This document shows positions 1 through 12,129 of a DNA stretch of 64,000 nt, one piece after another. The position numbers and the translations under genes are program-made. This DNA comes from Dipteris shenzhenensis (lineage: Eukaryota > Polypodiophyta > Polypodiopsida > Gleicheniales), in the NCBI GenBank assembly GCA_047967505.1, contig CM106540.1, one strand, 5' to 3'. Position 1 is the stretch's first letter. Every line of letters starts with the position of its first letter. A model generated the notes under the pieces. The model ran no database searches. It was not told the origin of the DNA and saw only the letters and a list, made by a program, of their open reading frames with translations.

Positions 1-1101
1 TAGTTAGCCCTGATCGAGACTACATGCGGTTGAGTAAGAAGATTACGTGGGCTGCAAATTTTATATTGGTTAACTTTCCCACTGGAGAGGACCCATCCTA
101 GTTTGGAACCTCTTGTTGGAGGACCATGTGCATTATGGGCTTGCCATTGCAGCAGCTTCATTATCAAATAGTGGCTGGCTGGCAGTTATATGTCCTATGG
201 CAGGTAAGGTTCAATATCTAACACTATTGTTGTTATATGTCCTCTATTTCCATTTTTCTTGTATGAGATAGTGTCATTTGATTGTAGGACACTATATTTC
301 TTGGATGGAGCACTTTGCATTTGTTCAAGGCTTGGACGTTGTCAGACGTGTACTCATTTATGACAAGCTTCCACATGGATACTGTAAACACCATGGTATA
401 ACTCTTAAGGTATGCTACGATTCCATGCATGGTGTGTTGTAATGCTACATTCATGAACTTTTTAATGTGTTCCTTTATGTGGGATTGATAGATGCCATGT
501 TACATGTAGTATGCAGGTTTTGATGGTAAAATCATACATTTCATTTGCATTCCATATGTGTGGTCATGTATTCTTTCATGCTATGATACTTGTTGGCTAA
601 GGTCATTCTTTGGTATGTGGTTCTCTATGCATGATTCACAGATGCAGTCATCTATGTTGGCTCTAATACGTAGAGCTAAGAAGAATCCCATCAATTTATT
701 TGGAAGAGAGTGTTCCACTATTTCAAAACCTTTCCATTGATCCGCTATCTGATTTCTAGACTCACTATGTGCCTCTCAGTGAGAGGACAATAGTGCCTAT
801 GTCTTCTCAGATGGCTCAAGGTGGACTTGAGCGATGGTGCTACTTTGTTGGGTGCCTTTTGTCTTTCTTATGTGTTCCAAGAGGATTGGTTTTGGAGATG
901 GGTTGTGGCATAGCTCCTCTCATGTGTGCTTGTCAGGCTACTGGTAGACCTTGTTTTTCTTTTGATTCAGATAGCAGTATTATGGCTACCATTGTTGAGC
1001 CACTTGTAGTAGACCATTCCGAGAAACGGGTGAGGTCAGAGCATGATGGCGATGGGGATGAAGATAGAGTGGACCCCATCACAAATCCATATGATGATTA
1101 G
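1..1101 (+). pseudogene. decayed multi-exon fragment, possibly methyltransferase-like
   Basis: Coding-like stretches are joined by plausible plant introns: a CAG|GTAAGG donor after 203, a TTGTAG acceptor before 288 and an AAG|GTATGC donor after 409. Spliced in one frame, the first two exons read on without a stop (...GLAIAAASLSNSGWLAVICP, then HYISWMEHFAFVQGL...). The third stretch (from about 515) soon meets stops. An open stretch at 769-1101 contains VLEMGCG followed by GRPCFSFDSD, which resembles motif I and the acidic motif II loop of class I SAM-dependent methyltransferases. The methyltransferase idea rests on these short motifs only. It could equally be an unrelated decayed gene. No intact protein can be assembled. 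Confidence 0.3.
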
Positions 1102-3245
1102 TATGGTACTAAACTTAGATCTTTCTTTGATGACATTTGGATATTTTTGGATTGTTGTTATTGTGTCTTTAATGTTTTGACTTACTATGGTTTCAAATGT
1201 ATGTTTGATTGTAGTTTGTTACCATGCTATGCAAAAGAAATGGCAAGATTCATGTCAATTGAAAGAAGATATGATGAGGGGCATTTAGATAGGCCACGAG
1301 ATCGCATTTACTTTGTTGATGATGAGTGTCAAGAGGAGTAGAATATGATTTAAAAGATCATTTTGATGAGAGCTTGGTGATACTTGTGAAAAGAAGTCCC
1401 ATTTTGAATATGATAATATTGCTCTATGTATTATGAAATCGTATGCTTTCAAATGACACTTGGGTTTCTTGACATATGCGTGAGCTAACAGTAATGTGGT
1501 AATATTTCTCTATGTATTATGCAATCCTATGCTTTCAAATGACACTTAGGTTCTCCCACATATGGGTGAAGTGGTATTAATGTTATTAAGTATAATTTCA
1601 AGCAATGTGGATGTTTTGATTGTAGGAAAATAAAACCCATTTTGAATGAAGAAGAATTGTTGTGTATGTGATGCAATCCCATGTTTTGAAGTAACACTTC
1701 ACTTTCTTTTGATTACTAATGACACATATCGGAAGTTACATTATTCAGATAATTCTAATCAATTTTGTATCTTTTCTTGTACTGTTAGTCCAAAACATCA
1801 CTTTTTGACCTCGGGTTTGTATATAGGTCATTTGACACCCAAATCATGTCAACTACAAGAAACATTAATCTTGAGATTTTAGTGAATCTAGACAACTGAA
1901 ATCACATTATTTGGAAATGTACATTGGTTTATTGGATGACAAATGGGAATATGCTGATGGTACATTAACAAACTAGCTATTGGTAATCCAAGAGTAATCC
2001 ATATGCACAATGTATTTCACATGCACAATTTAAATGGGATAGGAAGGACAAATACAATTACCATTTGAGAAAGCAAAATGTACAAGATGTTGTGCTTGGA
2101 TAATTAAATACAATGAAAACATTAAAAAAGGCATGGGATATGTTTGCAACTTTATAGGAGGCCAATGAATACCTAGGATCTTGATGAAGAGAAAGCAAAT
2201 CAATAAAAGCTTTTGACATAGCAATGAACTAGGACATGCGTATATAGTGAGACTCATAGGCATGAATATACAACTTGCAGCCATATGAGGGACTATGAAA
2301 TATCAATAAATTGTGCAAGTCATCATCAATAGACTCACTAAAGGATATGAGATTGAGTTGTTGGAAAAGTGTTAGTTGCTTTAGTCTCTCCTATGCTACC
2401 AAGTCCAAGTTACATTATCAAGATAATTATAATATATTATCAACTTGCTTTATTGTCCCAAATATGGAAAGTAGGTTAAGTTTCATTTTGGAGATTCTTC
2501 CCAAATATTGGATTTCACAAATCTATGTTGGCTACCTCTATAAGGGATTGTGGAAAAAATCGCTCGCTTTTTTGGGCCCGCTCGCTTTCTCTCGCTCACT
2601 CTATCGACTACCTCTCTTATAAGGTCATCGAGAAGCACTTACTACATATGAATTCAGGGAAAGAATGCATAACCCCATTGCCTCCCCATCAGTTTCTATT
2701 GCTGCTCCGCCAGTTTCTAATGCCTCTCCATCAGCTTCCATTGAAGTTAAAGAAGAAACAGTCTAAATCAAGATGTTTATCTTATGCTTCTAGTGCATCT
2801 ACTGAAACCTCTCAGTCTTTGTTATGTTACCTTCCTATTGTCTACATGTGTGCAGTCATGCTTCCTTGGACTGCTATTTTAAATGGTAGCTTTTATGAGA
2901 CAGTAGACTTGTCTATCAAAGAAAGTTTTTCTACTGATAATGCTCAGATAGATGTATATAAACTTTTGATAATATAATATAACCCTCATTTTTGGAAAAA
3001 AATATCTCTTTTGTGAGTTTGTTTGCTATTGAGAGAGTTAGGTCTCTTGTATTAGTTGTGATTGTGGATCTTGTTTGAATTGTGATTGTGGGTATGTTTG
3101 TCTTATTTATGAGTTTGTTGTTTTTATTTTTTTACTTGGCAAGAGTGTTTAAAGTTTTCCTTTGAAAATGAGTTAAAATTGTTACTTCATTCCTTGAACT
3201 AAAATTGTTACTTCTTTGTTTGAATTAATTAAAACTTTTAATAGT
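1102..3245. other. AT-rich DNA without recognisable gene
   Basis: Short open frames occur (for example 2525-2977, plus) but show no recognisable domain, biased composition or splice-consistent structure. A weak direct repeat around 1430 and 1510 shares the phrase TCAAATGACACTT. I see nothing else that can be supported. Confidence 0.5.
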
Positions 3246-3555
3246 CTTACACTTTTTTTTGAAAGAATATATTATTTTAATTGAAGGTGAATGAATGATT
3301 TATAATTCACATTCGCTCATTCTTACACTTTCTTTTGAAAGAATACTTTATATTCTTTTAGGAGAATGTGAATGAATAATTTGCACTTGCATTAACTCAT
3401 TCTCATACTTTCTTTCGAAAGAATACTTTATATTCTTTTAGGAGAATGTGAATGAATTATTTGCACTTACATTCACTCATTCTTACACTTTCTTTTGAAA
3501 TAATGCTTTATATTCTTTCAAAGAATGTGAATGAATGATTTCCATTTACATTAGA
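3246..3555. repeat. 80-bp tandem repeat, four copies
   Basis: Copies begin near 3246, 3323, 3403 and 3483, with an exact 80-bp period between the last three. Each unit contains CTTTCTTTTGAAAGAATACT, then AGAATGTGAATGAAT, then CATTCACTCATTC. The two last phrases are near inverted copies, so each unit can fold on itself. The first copy is the most diverged. The array is too short and AT-rich to call a satellite. Confidence 0.85.
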
Positions 3556-6220
3556 CAAATGTGCTAGGGCCCACATTAAAAGTACCATGAGCATTAGGTC
3601 CAACACCTTGGCTCTCCAAATTCGTCAAGTTTGCAATATCAAAAGTATCAATATCATCTTCCGCATCTAAGTCCCCAAATTTTGTTCTATATCACTGGAG
3701 CTATGCCTCTAGTGTGTGGAAATGTGCTCGTAAGTCCTCAACCTCTTTGGCTTGTCTTGCAATCTCATTTTTGCAAGTCCTTAGTGGTAACACCTTGATG
3801 ACGAAGAGGTATGGTCAATAAGGTCATTATGTGCCTATGGAGTCAATACGTAAGGCCTCTAAGATGTTGGCTCTCTTTTCTCTATGCTTGCTCGCTTGCT
3901 CTCGATAGGACATCCCTTTCTTGTGCCCGACAAGTGGTGTATATCGGTCTAGCCTACTCATTGATGCAAGACATCATGTATGTACACTTGCTAGATGAAG
4001 TGCATGGGAATTTGGTGATTGTTTGGCATGTTCCCTTCAACTTCTATGAATTGCTGGAGTAGAATATGTGCAAGAGTTATTGTAGATCAAATAACTTGGG
4101 CTGTGAGTACTTATTTCTAGCATGCCCACTTCGAAGAAATAGGGTGTTTCTTACAAACTCACTCGAACAAAGCCTAGCCACTTGTCGAAGAGATAGTGGC
4201 ACCTTGCATGGTATCATCATCCATCGTGGACCGTGGTGTACACAACTAATCCCTCCCTTCCAAGCATCTCTCATTTCTCTTTTAAAATCACTTAAGCCTC
4301 AGTGTGATTTGGTTGCACATCTAAATCGGCCTTTTGAGACCTTGATAGGTTCTGCCCCCAGGATCAGTTCAATCTTATGCTGAACTTTCCGCTCTGGACT
4401 ATGCTGAGAAGCTTGATTTTGTAATAATGAATGAGGCATACGTACGTCGAATGAGTTAGTGCGCAGGTTCAATATTAGTCAGGAACTGTAGATTAAGGAA
4501 AGGGAGAAATTTGTTAACCACACTGAACGTGCCACATGTGGCGGGTCATGCAGTGGAGATGTGCGATGTGGCCGCACCCTAGTCCAAACCAGAAAATCCT
4601 CAGGATGTATATCTTTGGGCTCCTATGGAAGTGTGTCCATAGACATGTCGAGATGCTCCTGTGCAGGTACGTTCTCTCCCTTTAAGCTCATTGTAAGCCT
4701 AAAATTAACCCTAAAAAATGACAATTAGCGCATCAAGAATGTGCAAACAAGTATAAAATAATGATAATTGAATTACACCAGATTAAAGAATAGAAATATA
4801 GCACTTATCACACATTTAATCAGAGCAGTATGACACTTATTTAAACAAATTACTTAATTTCATATTATTCTTTAAAAAAATCATAGTAACATGACACTTA
4901 CTTAAACAAATTACTTAATTTTAAATTATTCAAACAATATTTAACTGCTCATCATGGACTGAGGACTCAATAGTACATTAAAAATGACCATGTTATGAGC
5001 CATCGTGTCACAAAATGTACAAGATTCTATCAGACATTTACATGTCTAAGTCCTTGGTTGGGACTGAGTTGCAAACCACAGCCTACTACAATATTGAAAG
5101 ACCCTATAAGACTCTATTGTTGGTGGCCAATTGTATGGGTTTGTGTGCTTTCCTTGGACTACAAGTCATTGCAGCCACGCGATCAAAGCTTGTGCAATTT
5201 GATTTGGTGGTACACAAACTTCTTTCATCTTAAGAATATGGTGGGACATTGCGTACACATCCTATGTAGTATAGAAAGGTGGGGGATTAGTGGAAAGTCA
5301 CTCTGGAGCTATGTCACAAAATCTTTGAGAAAACGTCATAATAGTCGTGGGACTATTACTCTTCAATGGTAGATAGTGCTTATTGGTTCTCGTCTATGTC
5401 ATCATTTTCCAATCACAAATGCCCAAATACACTTCTTTGGATTACTCCAAAAAATGTAACATAATGTTTTGCGCATGCAAATCATTATGTCAGATATTAG
5501 GTTCGTGCACATAGTGAACATTGCATACAAATGTCCTTAGAAGATAAAAAACATGCTAACGAACACACGGAGCTCTAACAAGAATTTTTGCATTATCTAT
5601 GTGTCCCACTAGACAGGGCCTCTTTCCATCATGTATGAGATAGGTCATCCATCTATCCAAATGATTTCCATTCCAAAATGAGAATATTACCAATGGATAA
5701 CTATTAGATACTAGACCTATAGCGCAAATGATGCATGGGTGTATGACCTTCCCTAAGCATGTGGCTTCTACCAATGGTTTCCTTTGCAAGTCCTCTGGTG
5801 TCCTGGAGTGGTTCAACACCTTGAAGGATTAAATTTTATGGGGATCAAAGGAGCTGATGGAAACATGGCACATGCTAACATTGCTAGATGTGTTGGTGCC
5901 CACAACTATTGCTGGTGTGAATCGATCATCCCATCATTCGAGAATCACGAGTATACTAGTCACTGTTGCATTCTTACTTCAGCAAGTTTGTCATTTTTTT
6001 TTGGTGGTGTGGCTACTAGCGAAGGTGAGGGAGCTATGGGTGCATATGTGGGTGAGTTCAAAGGATAGGGAAACCTATCTAAATGTGTGGGGGGATGTGC
6101 AAAAGGTATGAAATCATGATGTGACCTGTTCAAGGGATGTGCAACAAATTCCAGAATGTAAGTCAGGTGTGGATATGGTGATACAAGGGGTGGGGGACCA
6201 TGTGCAAAAAAAGGAAAGTA
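3556..6220. other. unassigned, mostly non-coding
   Basis: Several open frames of 60-125 codons overlap here on both strands (3811-4383 plus, 4995-5372 plus, 5556-5819 minus). One at 5015-5233 (plus) has protein-like composition (IYMSKSLVGTELQTTAYYN...) but I recognise no family. There are no terminal repeats, tRNA primer sites or transposase motifs. I do not assign genes. Confidence 0.4.
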
Positions 6221-6224
6221 GCAA

Positions 6225-6345
6225 CTATGGATATGGATGTGGGGGATGTAGTGGTTTGTGGCTATGGATGTAGGGGATGCAGTGGTTGTGGATGTGGATG
6301 TGGGGGATGCAATGATACTTGGGGGTGCAATGGTACTTGAGGAGG
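6225..6345. repeat. G-rich minisatellite, about 30-bp unit
   Basis: Three degenerate copies of a unit built around TATGGATGTGGGGGATGCAGTGG start near 6231, 6262 and 6291, and fade into GGGGGTGCAATGGTACTTGAGG. The overlapping minus-strand frame (5960-6418), rich in Pro, Ser and Thr, is a translation of this repeat and not a credible gene. Confidence 0.7.
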
Positions 6346-6349
6346 TGGG

Positions 6350-7039
6350 TGCTAGGGACATGGGTACACTGGTGGAATGAAGGATGAGGTAGCTCCCTTG
6401 CCCTTGAAGGCTTGCCATGCATTTTTTATGTACATGATTCTAGCTTCTATGGTAGGACCCTTCCACTTTGTGTCATAGGCAAGGATGTCTGGATCTATTT
6501 GACCAAGACATCACCGACTCTACAAGGCAAAGTGATGCACCAATTGATCTCCAGATTGTACTGAACAAACATTTCAAAATCGTTCATGCAATGCCCTCAC
6601 TCCACCCTCAGCCATCATCCTTGTGAGATTTTGCACGCCACTTTCACCATAGTTGAAAGTAGTCTCAGTGATGCTTTGATCAACATTCATCAAGAGGTGC
6701 ACATTCTCCTTCTTTAGCACCTTCTTTTGAGGTTTAGTGAGATCACACCTTATCCTCTCTCCAGCATGAGCCCTCATGCAACAATGAAGCTGTAACACAA
6801 AATCCAAAACCAATTTAGTGCCGATAAGGACAAATAACAAGGCATGCAATTTCATAATTGCTCAAACTACATTTTGACTCATCTAAAAAAACAATCAAAT
6901 CACAACAAATCTATTTAGGAGGCCTTGTCAATGTGCAATGTTGATACTATTCATGTACATCTAATACTAGGCTTTAACTGCAACACACAACTACCAAAGG
7001 ATTGTTGAGCGCTAGACCTATAGTGTCTATAAACACATC
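6350..7039. other. no recognisable feature
   Basis: A minus-strand frame at 6574-6855 shows no family resemblance. No repeat or terminal structure stands out. Confidence 0.5.
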
Positions 7040-7645
7040 GCATGATATCAAGCTGAGACTACATTGCACAACTCTCAAGAGAGAGATGAGCACCAGACTA
7101 AAACATCTCTAAACTTAGACTACACAACACAACTCTCAAGAGAGAAATGAGTGCTAGACTAAGCGTCTATGAAAACATCTCTCAAGACTAAACTTAGACT
7201 ACAACACACAAATCTCAAGATTGTGTAGAGAGATGAATGCCAAAATAAGCGTCTATGCAAATTGAGAGTGCAACACAACACTCTAGCAGAAGAGATGAGT
7301 GTCAGCCTTAGATAAAAAAGTAACATTAAAATCAAAGAGGAGACTATAATACACAACTCTAGCAAAAGAGATGAGTGCCAACCTTAAATTAAAAAATAAG
7401 CATTAAAATCAAAGAGGAGACTACAACACACAACTCTCATAAAAAAGATCCCCGAATGCAAACATGAATATTGAAACTAAGGCTGTAACACACCACTCTC
7501 GCAAGAGAGATGAGTGCCAACCTTAGATTAAAAAACAAACAGTAAAATCAAAGCGGAGACTACAACACACAACTCTCATAAGCGAGACTGCAACACATAA
7601 CTCTTGCAAGAGAGATGAGTGCCAATCTCAAACATGGGAGATAAG
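7040..7645. repeat. diverged tandem array built on an imperfect palindrome
   Basis: At least seven diverged copies of a phrase of the form GACTACAACACACAACTCTC-AAGAGAGATGAGTGCCA recur, separated by 50-110 bp. Examples are near 7062, 7120, 7200, 7270, 7340, 7490 and 7580. The CTCTC...GAGAG core is an inverted repeat, so every unit can form a small hairpin. Intervening DNA includes a repeated ATTAAAATCAAAGAGGAGAC. The array is of the minisatellite type with irregular spacing. Confidence 0.7.
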
Positions 7646-7784
7646 TTTACATGTGCAAGAGCTAAACTAGGTGCACTAGTCGGAAGGTGGGGGCATTGGT
7701 AGTAGGCAGGTAGGCAAGAAGTAGATGATAGGAATATTCATCCGAGTACAGGATGAAAATGAAGGTGCATCTTATTTATATTGC

Positions 7785-7862
7785 TTTTATTCATATGAAT
7801 AAACCATTCATTCATACGAATAAAGTTATTCGTACAAATACCCAATTATTCATATGAATAAA
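7785..7862. repeat. cluster of ATTCATATGAAT palindromes
   Basis: The perfect 16-bp palindrome TTATTCATATGAATAA occurs at 7787-7802 and again at 7846-7861. Between them lie two variants with a TACG or CGTA centre (TTCATACGAATAA at 7811 and TTATTCGTACAAATA at 7826). Four near-palindromes in under 80 bp suggests a protein-binding cluster or a decayed short tandem repeat. No adjacent gene is recognised. Confidence 0.75.
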
Positions 7863-8040
7863 ACAAGATAATTTGATTACTGTGTTTTAAATCGAAAAAA
7901 ATGTGTATTTAATCCTTTTTTTTGAAAAAAAAAATAGACTAATTAATGCAACTTAGGGAAAAATACCCTTTTCTATTTTGGAAAGTAGACAAGTTCTTAA
8001 CACCAAAAACATACTCATTGTTATCCTCAAAGAATAATCC

Positions 8041-9085
8041 CTAGATCTCATGCCAATCTTGCATGATTTTAACATCTGTTTCATAGTGAGATTCCACCCA
8101 TGCAAGACCTAATATACAGCTAGCATAGTGAATAGAGTTATGGGCTTGACTCCATGGCTTTTGCACAATTCTTTGTAACAATGGATTGACTTGCCTTATA
8201 GGGATCCTCATGAGGTCTTGCATTTTCCTTTAGAATTCCCCACTCATTAATCCATGTATGCACTTCCCATTCTTAGCCCTTTCACATCTAGCTTGTAGCT
8301 AGTGAACAAAATGGGTTTCATTACATCCATCGCACTTAGTAGGCTCTTCGAGCGTTTGCACTATTGCAAAGCATCTTAAATTTAGTGAATCCTATTCAAA
8401 AGGCACTTAAGTTCAAATTACGTATCCACTCTCTACTTCTATACTAAACAATTTTTGAATAACAACTCCTTGCAACTTGAGAAAACACTCTAGAATTATG
8501 TAGTTTGGTTTTGCAAGGTGTGTGTTGGGTGTAGGTACATGGTTTTTGAATATTCCTAGTAATCTTTTGTTAGTAAGAAAGTACACCACAACATTTTTAT
8601 CCTCATCCATAGCTATTTTGAGGAGTTGGGTCTCTAGTATTTTGTTCCAAGCTTCAAGGACAAGGTCAAGAAAATGGTAGGAGCATGGTGGGGCACAAAT
8701 AGTGGGATAATTTTATTCAATAATTTTCTAGCATTTTTGCATCATTTTTTATAAAATCACTTGGATGAAATTATTGGGATCCATGTCATTAATTTCTTTT
8801 CCTAGTTGTTCATCAATGTATTCTCTAGTCTTGCTATGTCTAGTTGTTTCAATAGACTGGCAAAGGACCTGGCATGTTATGACCAAGATATTGATTAAAG
8901 CAAGCTCTTGGAAATGTTCTTCAAGCTATTTCTTACCATGGTACAAGATGTTTGCTTGATGTCATCGTAAACAACTTTTGCATCTCTTTTTTTATCTTAT
9001 TATAATAGGCATCCAACGTATTGTTTTGAACAACATTGTAACTTGGTATTGTAAATCCAAGACTAGCTCTTGCTATGGAATCCAT
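8041..9085 (-). pseudogene. hAT-superfamily transposase remnant (DUF659 region)
   Basis: Minus-strand reading from 9085 gives MDSIARASLGFTIPSYNVVQ, which matches the start of the plant DUF659 hAT domain (AIARAGLGF.IPSY type). Downstream, in shifted frames, come SIETTRHSKTREYIDEQLGK, then PPCSYHFLDLVLEAWNKI, which corresponds to the family's PC.AH.LDL.LE segment. Next is DEDKNVVVYFLTNKRLLGIF at 8560-8610 and a C-terminal piece ending at 8041 (RIVQKPWSQAHNSIHYASCI). Many stops and frameshifts break it, so it is a dead cut-and-paste transposase. No terminal inverted repeats or 8-bp target duplication were found. Family identity is by motif memory, not a search. Confidence 0.65.
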
Positions 9086-9089
9086 GGCC

Positions 9090-10690
9090 TTTTTTTAATG
9101 TGAAATCTGTACCATTCTCAAAGGATAACTGATGCAACAAAATATCCTTGAAAACACCTTGATGCCTTTTTCTATATTTTATAATTTAAAAGATACTTCC
9201 ATCAATGATTGTTGTACTCATGCACATGCATATGAGACACATTGCTAGCACTACTACCATTCATACCAACATCTATGTCATTTTCAATAGAGGCTACATT
9301 AAAAAGATTTCCAAAGTTTGAAAAGCTTCAAAACAACCATTGATGTTTGCATTGAAAAAGTGCTAATATCAATTTTGAAAATTATAACTGACTAAGTGGT
9401 AGGAGCGAGCAACACCAGTTCACCAACAACAAATTTGAGTCAACATTTGATATCTCCGATCCACATGAGGACCCAATTACTGAGATGTGGATTGTCAAAC
9501 TGGTTCAGCAACTTGGAGAGGCCACCCATAGATATCAGCTTGCTATATTCTTGGCCTCCCCATGGGCAGCTGAGTTTGGTGGCCCCAAGCCTACAACTTC
9601 TTCTTCCTCTCCCCGGTCCCCATCTCCAAACGAATCTAGACCCTATAATCCACTAGCTCACTCCAATCCACCACCCCGACGACAATGACATCCTTCATGG
9701 CACCCTCATGGCTTTAATCCCAAGGCCTCAGCATTTGAGCAGCAGCTAGTTCCTGACAGTCCGTGAGGGCATGGCTCATGGAAAGTCGAGGCAAAATGTT
9801 AGTTCTTGGACCAGGCCAACATGGGTAGAGTTAAGGCTAAGTGCAGTTACCGAGTGCAAACTTGAAAGCTGTGAAAGAACATTCTAGACCAAGCACCATT
9901 TACAGTTGGAGGTGTAGGTGATTGCAGTGGTTTAATGGCAAGTAGTGGTGTGGCACACCAAGCACGATGTATTTTGGAAGTTGGCTTTCTATAGTTAGTA
10001 GAAGGCTTTTGTAACATGGGGAAGGGCAGAGAGAATAAGAGAGGTGTGTGTTAAGTTCTCTCCCTCTCAGCTAAGCTTGCTAGGCACACTGAGTGCTCAT
10101 TGCAAGCCAAGGCAGCTTGGTTGTAAGAGCAGATCAATACAATTTGATTCCCTTTGTCTATACATTGTCTATTCACTTATGACATGAACTCAGTGTTATT
10201 TCCCTAAGTAATATGAACTCGATTCTCATGTCACCATATGGTTCTCCTAAAACAACAAGCCCGAAACTCCGAGTGTTAATGATGTCATCTATTATGTCAC
10301 CCAATCATGCTATACTAATAAGTATTGCAAGAGCGAGCATCTTCACCGAGCACTGTGAGGGTTAGGTTAGCACTGAGCGCCTTAAGTTAGTCGTGGGTGA
10401 GTGAGCCAGAGTATCAACACCAACATCAGTCCTTGTCAATGTCTTTAGTGATGGTGATATCAAGTTCTCTTGGTACTAGAACCAAAGGGTCCATAAGTGA
10501 TGAGCACAATGTAGGGTGGGTGTAGCATACTCTATTTGTATTGATATTCCTTCTCAAAATTTAGTGCAACTATCCTATAATTCAGATTGAAATTTGAATT
10601 GAATATATTTTTAGGGCAATGTTGCCAAAGCTCTCATCCTGATGGAAATGCTACTTTGTCTTTGAATACTTTGATTTATGCTTTTTCAAG
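9090..10690. other. unassigned; possible old LTR-retroelement debris
   Basis: A plus-strand frame near 9395-9688 contains TEMWIVKLVQQLGEATHRYQ followed by a Pro/Ser-rich tail, of a composition seen in retroelement gag proteins but not diagnostic. The phrase AGCAGATCAATACAATTTGATTCCC near 10130-10155 resembles the end of a gypsy-type LTR, but no partner LTR or primer site is visible. Confidence 0.3.
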
Positions 10691-10694
10691 GACT

Positions 10695-10801
10695 TAGATG
10701 ATCCATCCTTTGTTTCAAGGACTAAGATGAGCCCATCCTCTTTATGTAATGAATGTAGATGATCCATCCTTTGTTTCAAGGACTAAGATGAGCCCATCCT
10801 C
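10695..10801. repeat. 46-bp direct repeat, two copies
   Basis: The segments 10695-10740 and 10756-10801 are essentially identical. Both run from TAGATGATCCATCCTTTG through AAGATGAGCCCATCCTC, and they start 61 bp apart. A third, partial copy precedes them (AAGGACTTAGATGATCCATC). No coding role is seen. Confidence 0.85.
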
Positions 10802-10804
10802 GTG

Positions 10805-11650
10805 AATGCTCTTTGTGGGTGTTGAGGCATTAAAGTGGATCAATTTTGTATGGCCATTAAAAGGAGCCAAGCCTTCATGCATCTCCTTGCAGATGAGCTT
10901 ACTAGTATTATTGAGTGACCCATTGTGGGATTAATGAATGCACCCTGTGCATAAATAAATAGTGGAATCCCACAATAGCCTATTTCCTTCTTTTGTTTCC
11001 AAAAGGTTGCTAAATGTCTAAACAGCGAGTCATGAAAAACAACAACAAGTCATGAGTTGTCGTTTGCAACAAGCTATTATGATTTTTCACTAGTGTTAAA
11101 TATTGATCAACTTTACAATCTTTTGGAGACATTAATGAGAACTATTTTCATAACTTTTACAAAATAAGCATAGTTTCAAACTTCTTTTAAAAAATGTAAA
11201 TATTGCTAATTGAAACATGAAAAAGTTTCTACTTTTCACATCAAATGACAAATTAAAAAAAACAAGATCAATGATACAATCTAGTATTCTTTGCAACTAC
11301 TGATAATTCATGCATGTCTACATAAAGTATAATACATTGTTTACTTAGATTATAAAAATGTGCTTCTTATTTTACAAAAACTTCATCCCAATCATTGAAG
11401 TTCATCCTTGTCATTGAATTAGCGAATATATGTGGTGTTAAGGTAAGTAGGTATATGTCGTCCATAGACAAAGAAGAGGCTTCTTGAAAGAAAATAGTTC
11501 CATAGATGTAGAAAGAAAATCAAATATCTGAATGGTCAAATTTTAGACGATTGTGAGAGCACAATTTAATGGTTTACTTTATTTTGATCTAATTATGAAT
11601 CATGAAGGTGAAAACCCTATGAAAACAATTGTCCTTTTTAAAATTAATGT
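10805..11650. other. AT-rich DNA, no gene seen
   Basis: No open frame of note, no repeat and no splice-like structure could be supported. Confidence 0.5.
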
Positions 11651-11656
11651 AAATCT

Positions 11657-12126
11657 AGATTTTGGAATCCACTTTCTTGTGATAAAGTTGAACGGATAAA
11701 AATTTCCATCAATGAAACAAACTTTTCATCCAAAAAAAGGGAAATTTCTAACATGAAAGAATGCACATGTCATTCCATTAGAAGGCAAAACATTTCGTCA
11801 CGTAAAACCTTCATCGACGAAAATTTTCCATTGATGGAAAATTTCTTCCATCGATGAAAATTTCAAGTGAGATTTTGGAATCCCAAATTTCATCGACGGA
11901 ACAAAATTCCGTCGATGGAGAAAAAAATCCATCATTGGAAATTTTTCGTTAATGAAAGTTTTACGTGACGAAGTTTTTTGCCTGATATTTTTGTTCATTC
12001 ATAAATCGAAATTCATGTTTTTTCATATAAAAAATTTATTCTATTGACAAAACTTTTCTTATTTTCAGACAAAAAATTCATTATGTTCATGTTTGTCAAC
12101 AAAGTGGATTCTACAATCCAAAATTT
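11657..12126. mobile_element. fold-back / MITE-like element with long inverted repeats
   Basis: The outer arms AGATTTTGGAATCCACTTT (11657) and its inverted counterpart AAAGTGGATTCTACAATCC (12101-12119) bracket a central long inverted repeat. The central arms at 11784-11837 (GGCAAAACATTTCGTCACG...) and 11929-11982 match over about 54 bp when inverted. The 90-bp centre is itself palindromic (TTCATCGACGGAACAAAATT / CCGTCGATGGAG). The element is non-coding and about 470 bp, the structure of a MITE or fold-back transposon that would be transcribed as a hairpin. No clear target-site duplication was found, so the superfamily is not assigned. Confidence 0.7.
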
Positions 12127-12129
12127 TAT

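Noticed and set aside
3246-3555. Regular repeat considered as a CRISPR array
   Set aside because: Units are contiguous 80-bp tandem copies without unique spacers, in a plant nuclear context.
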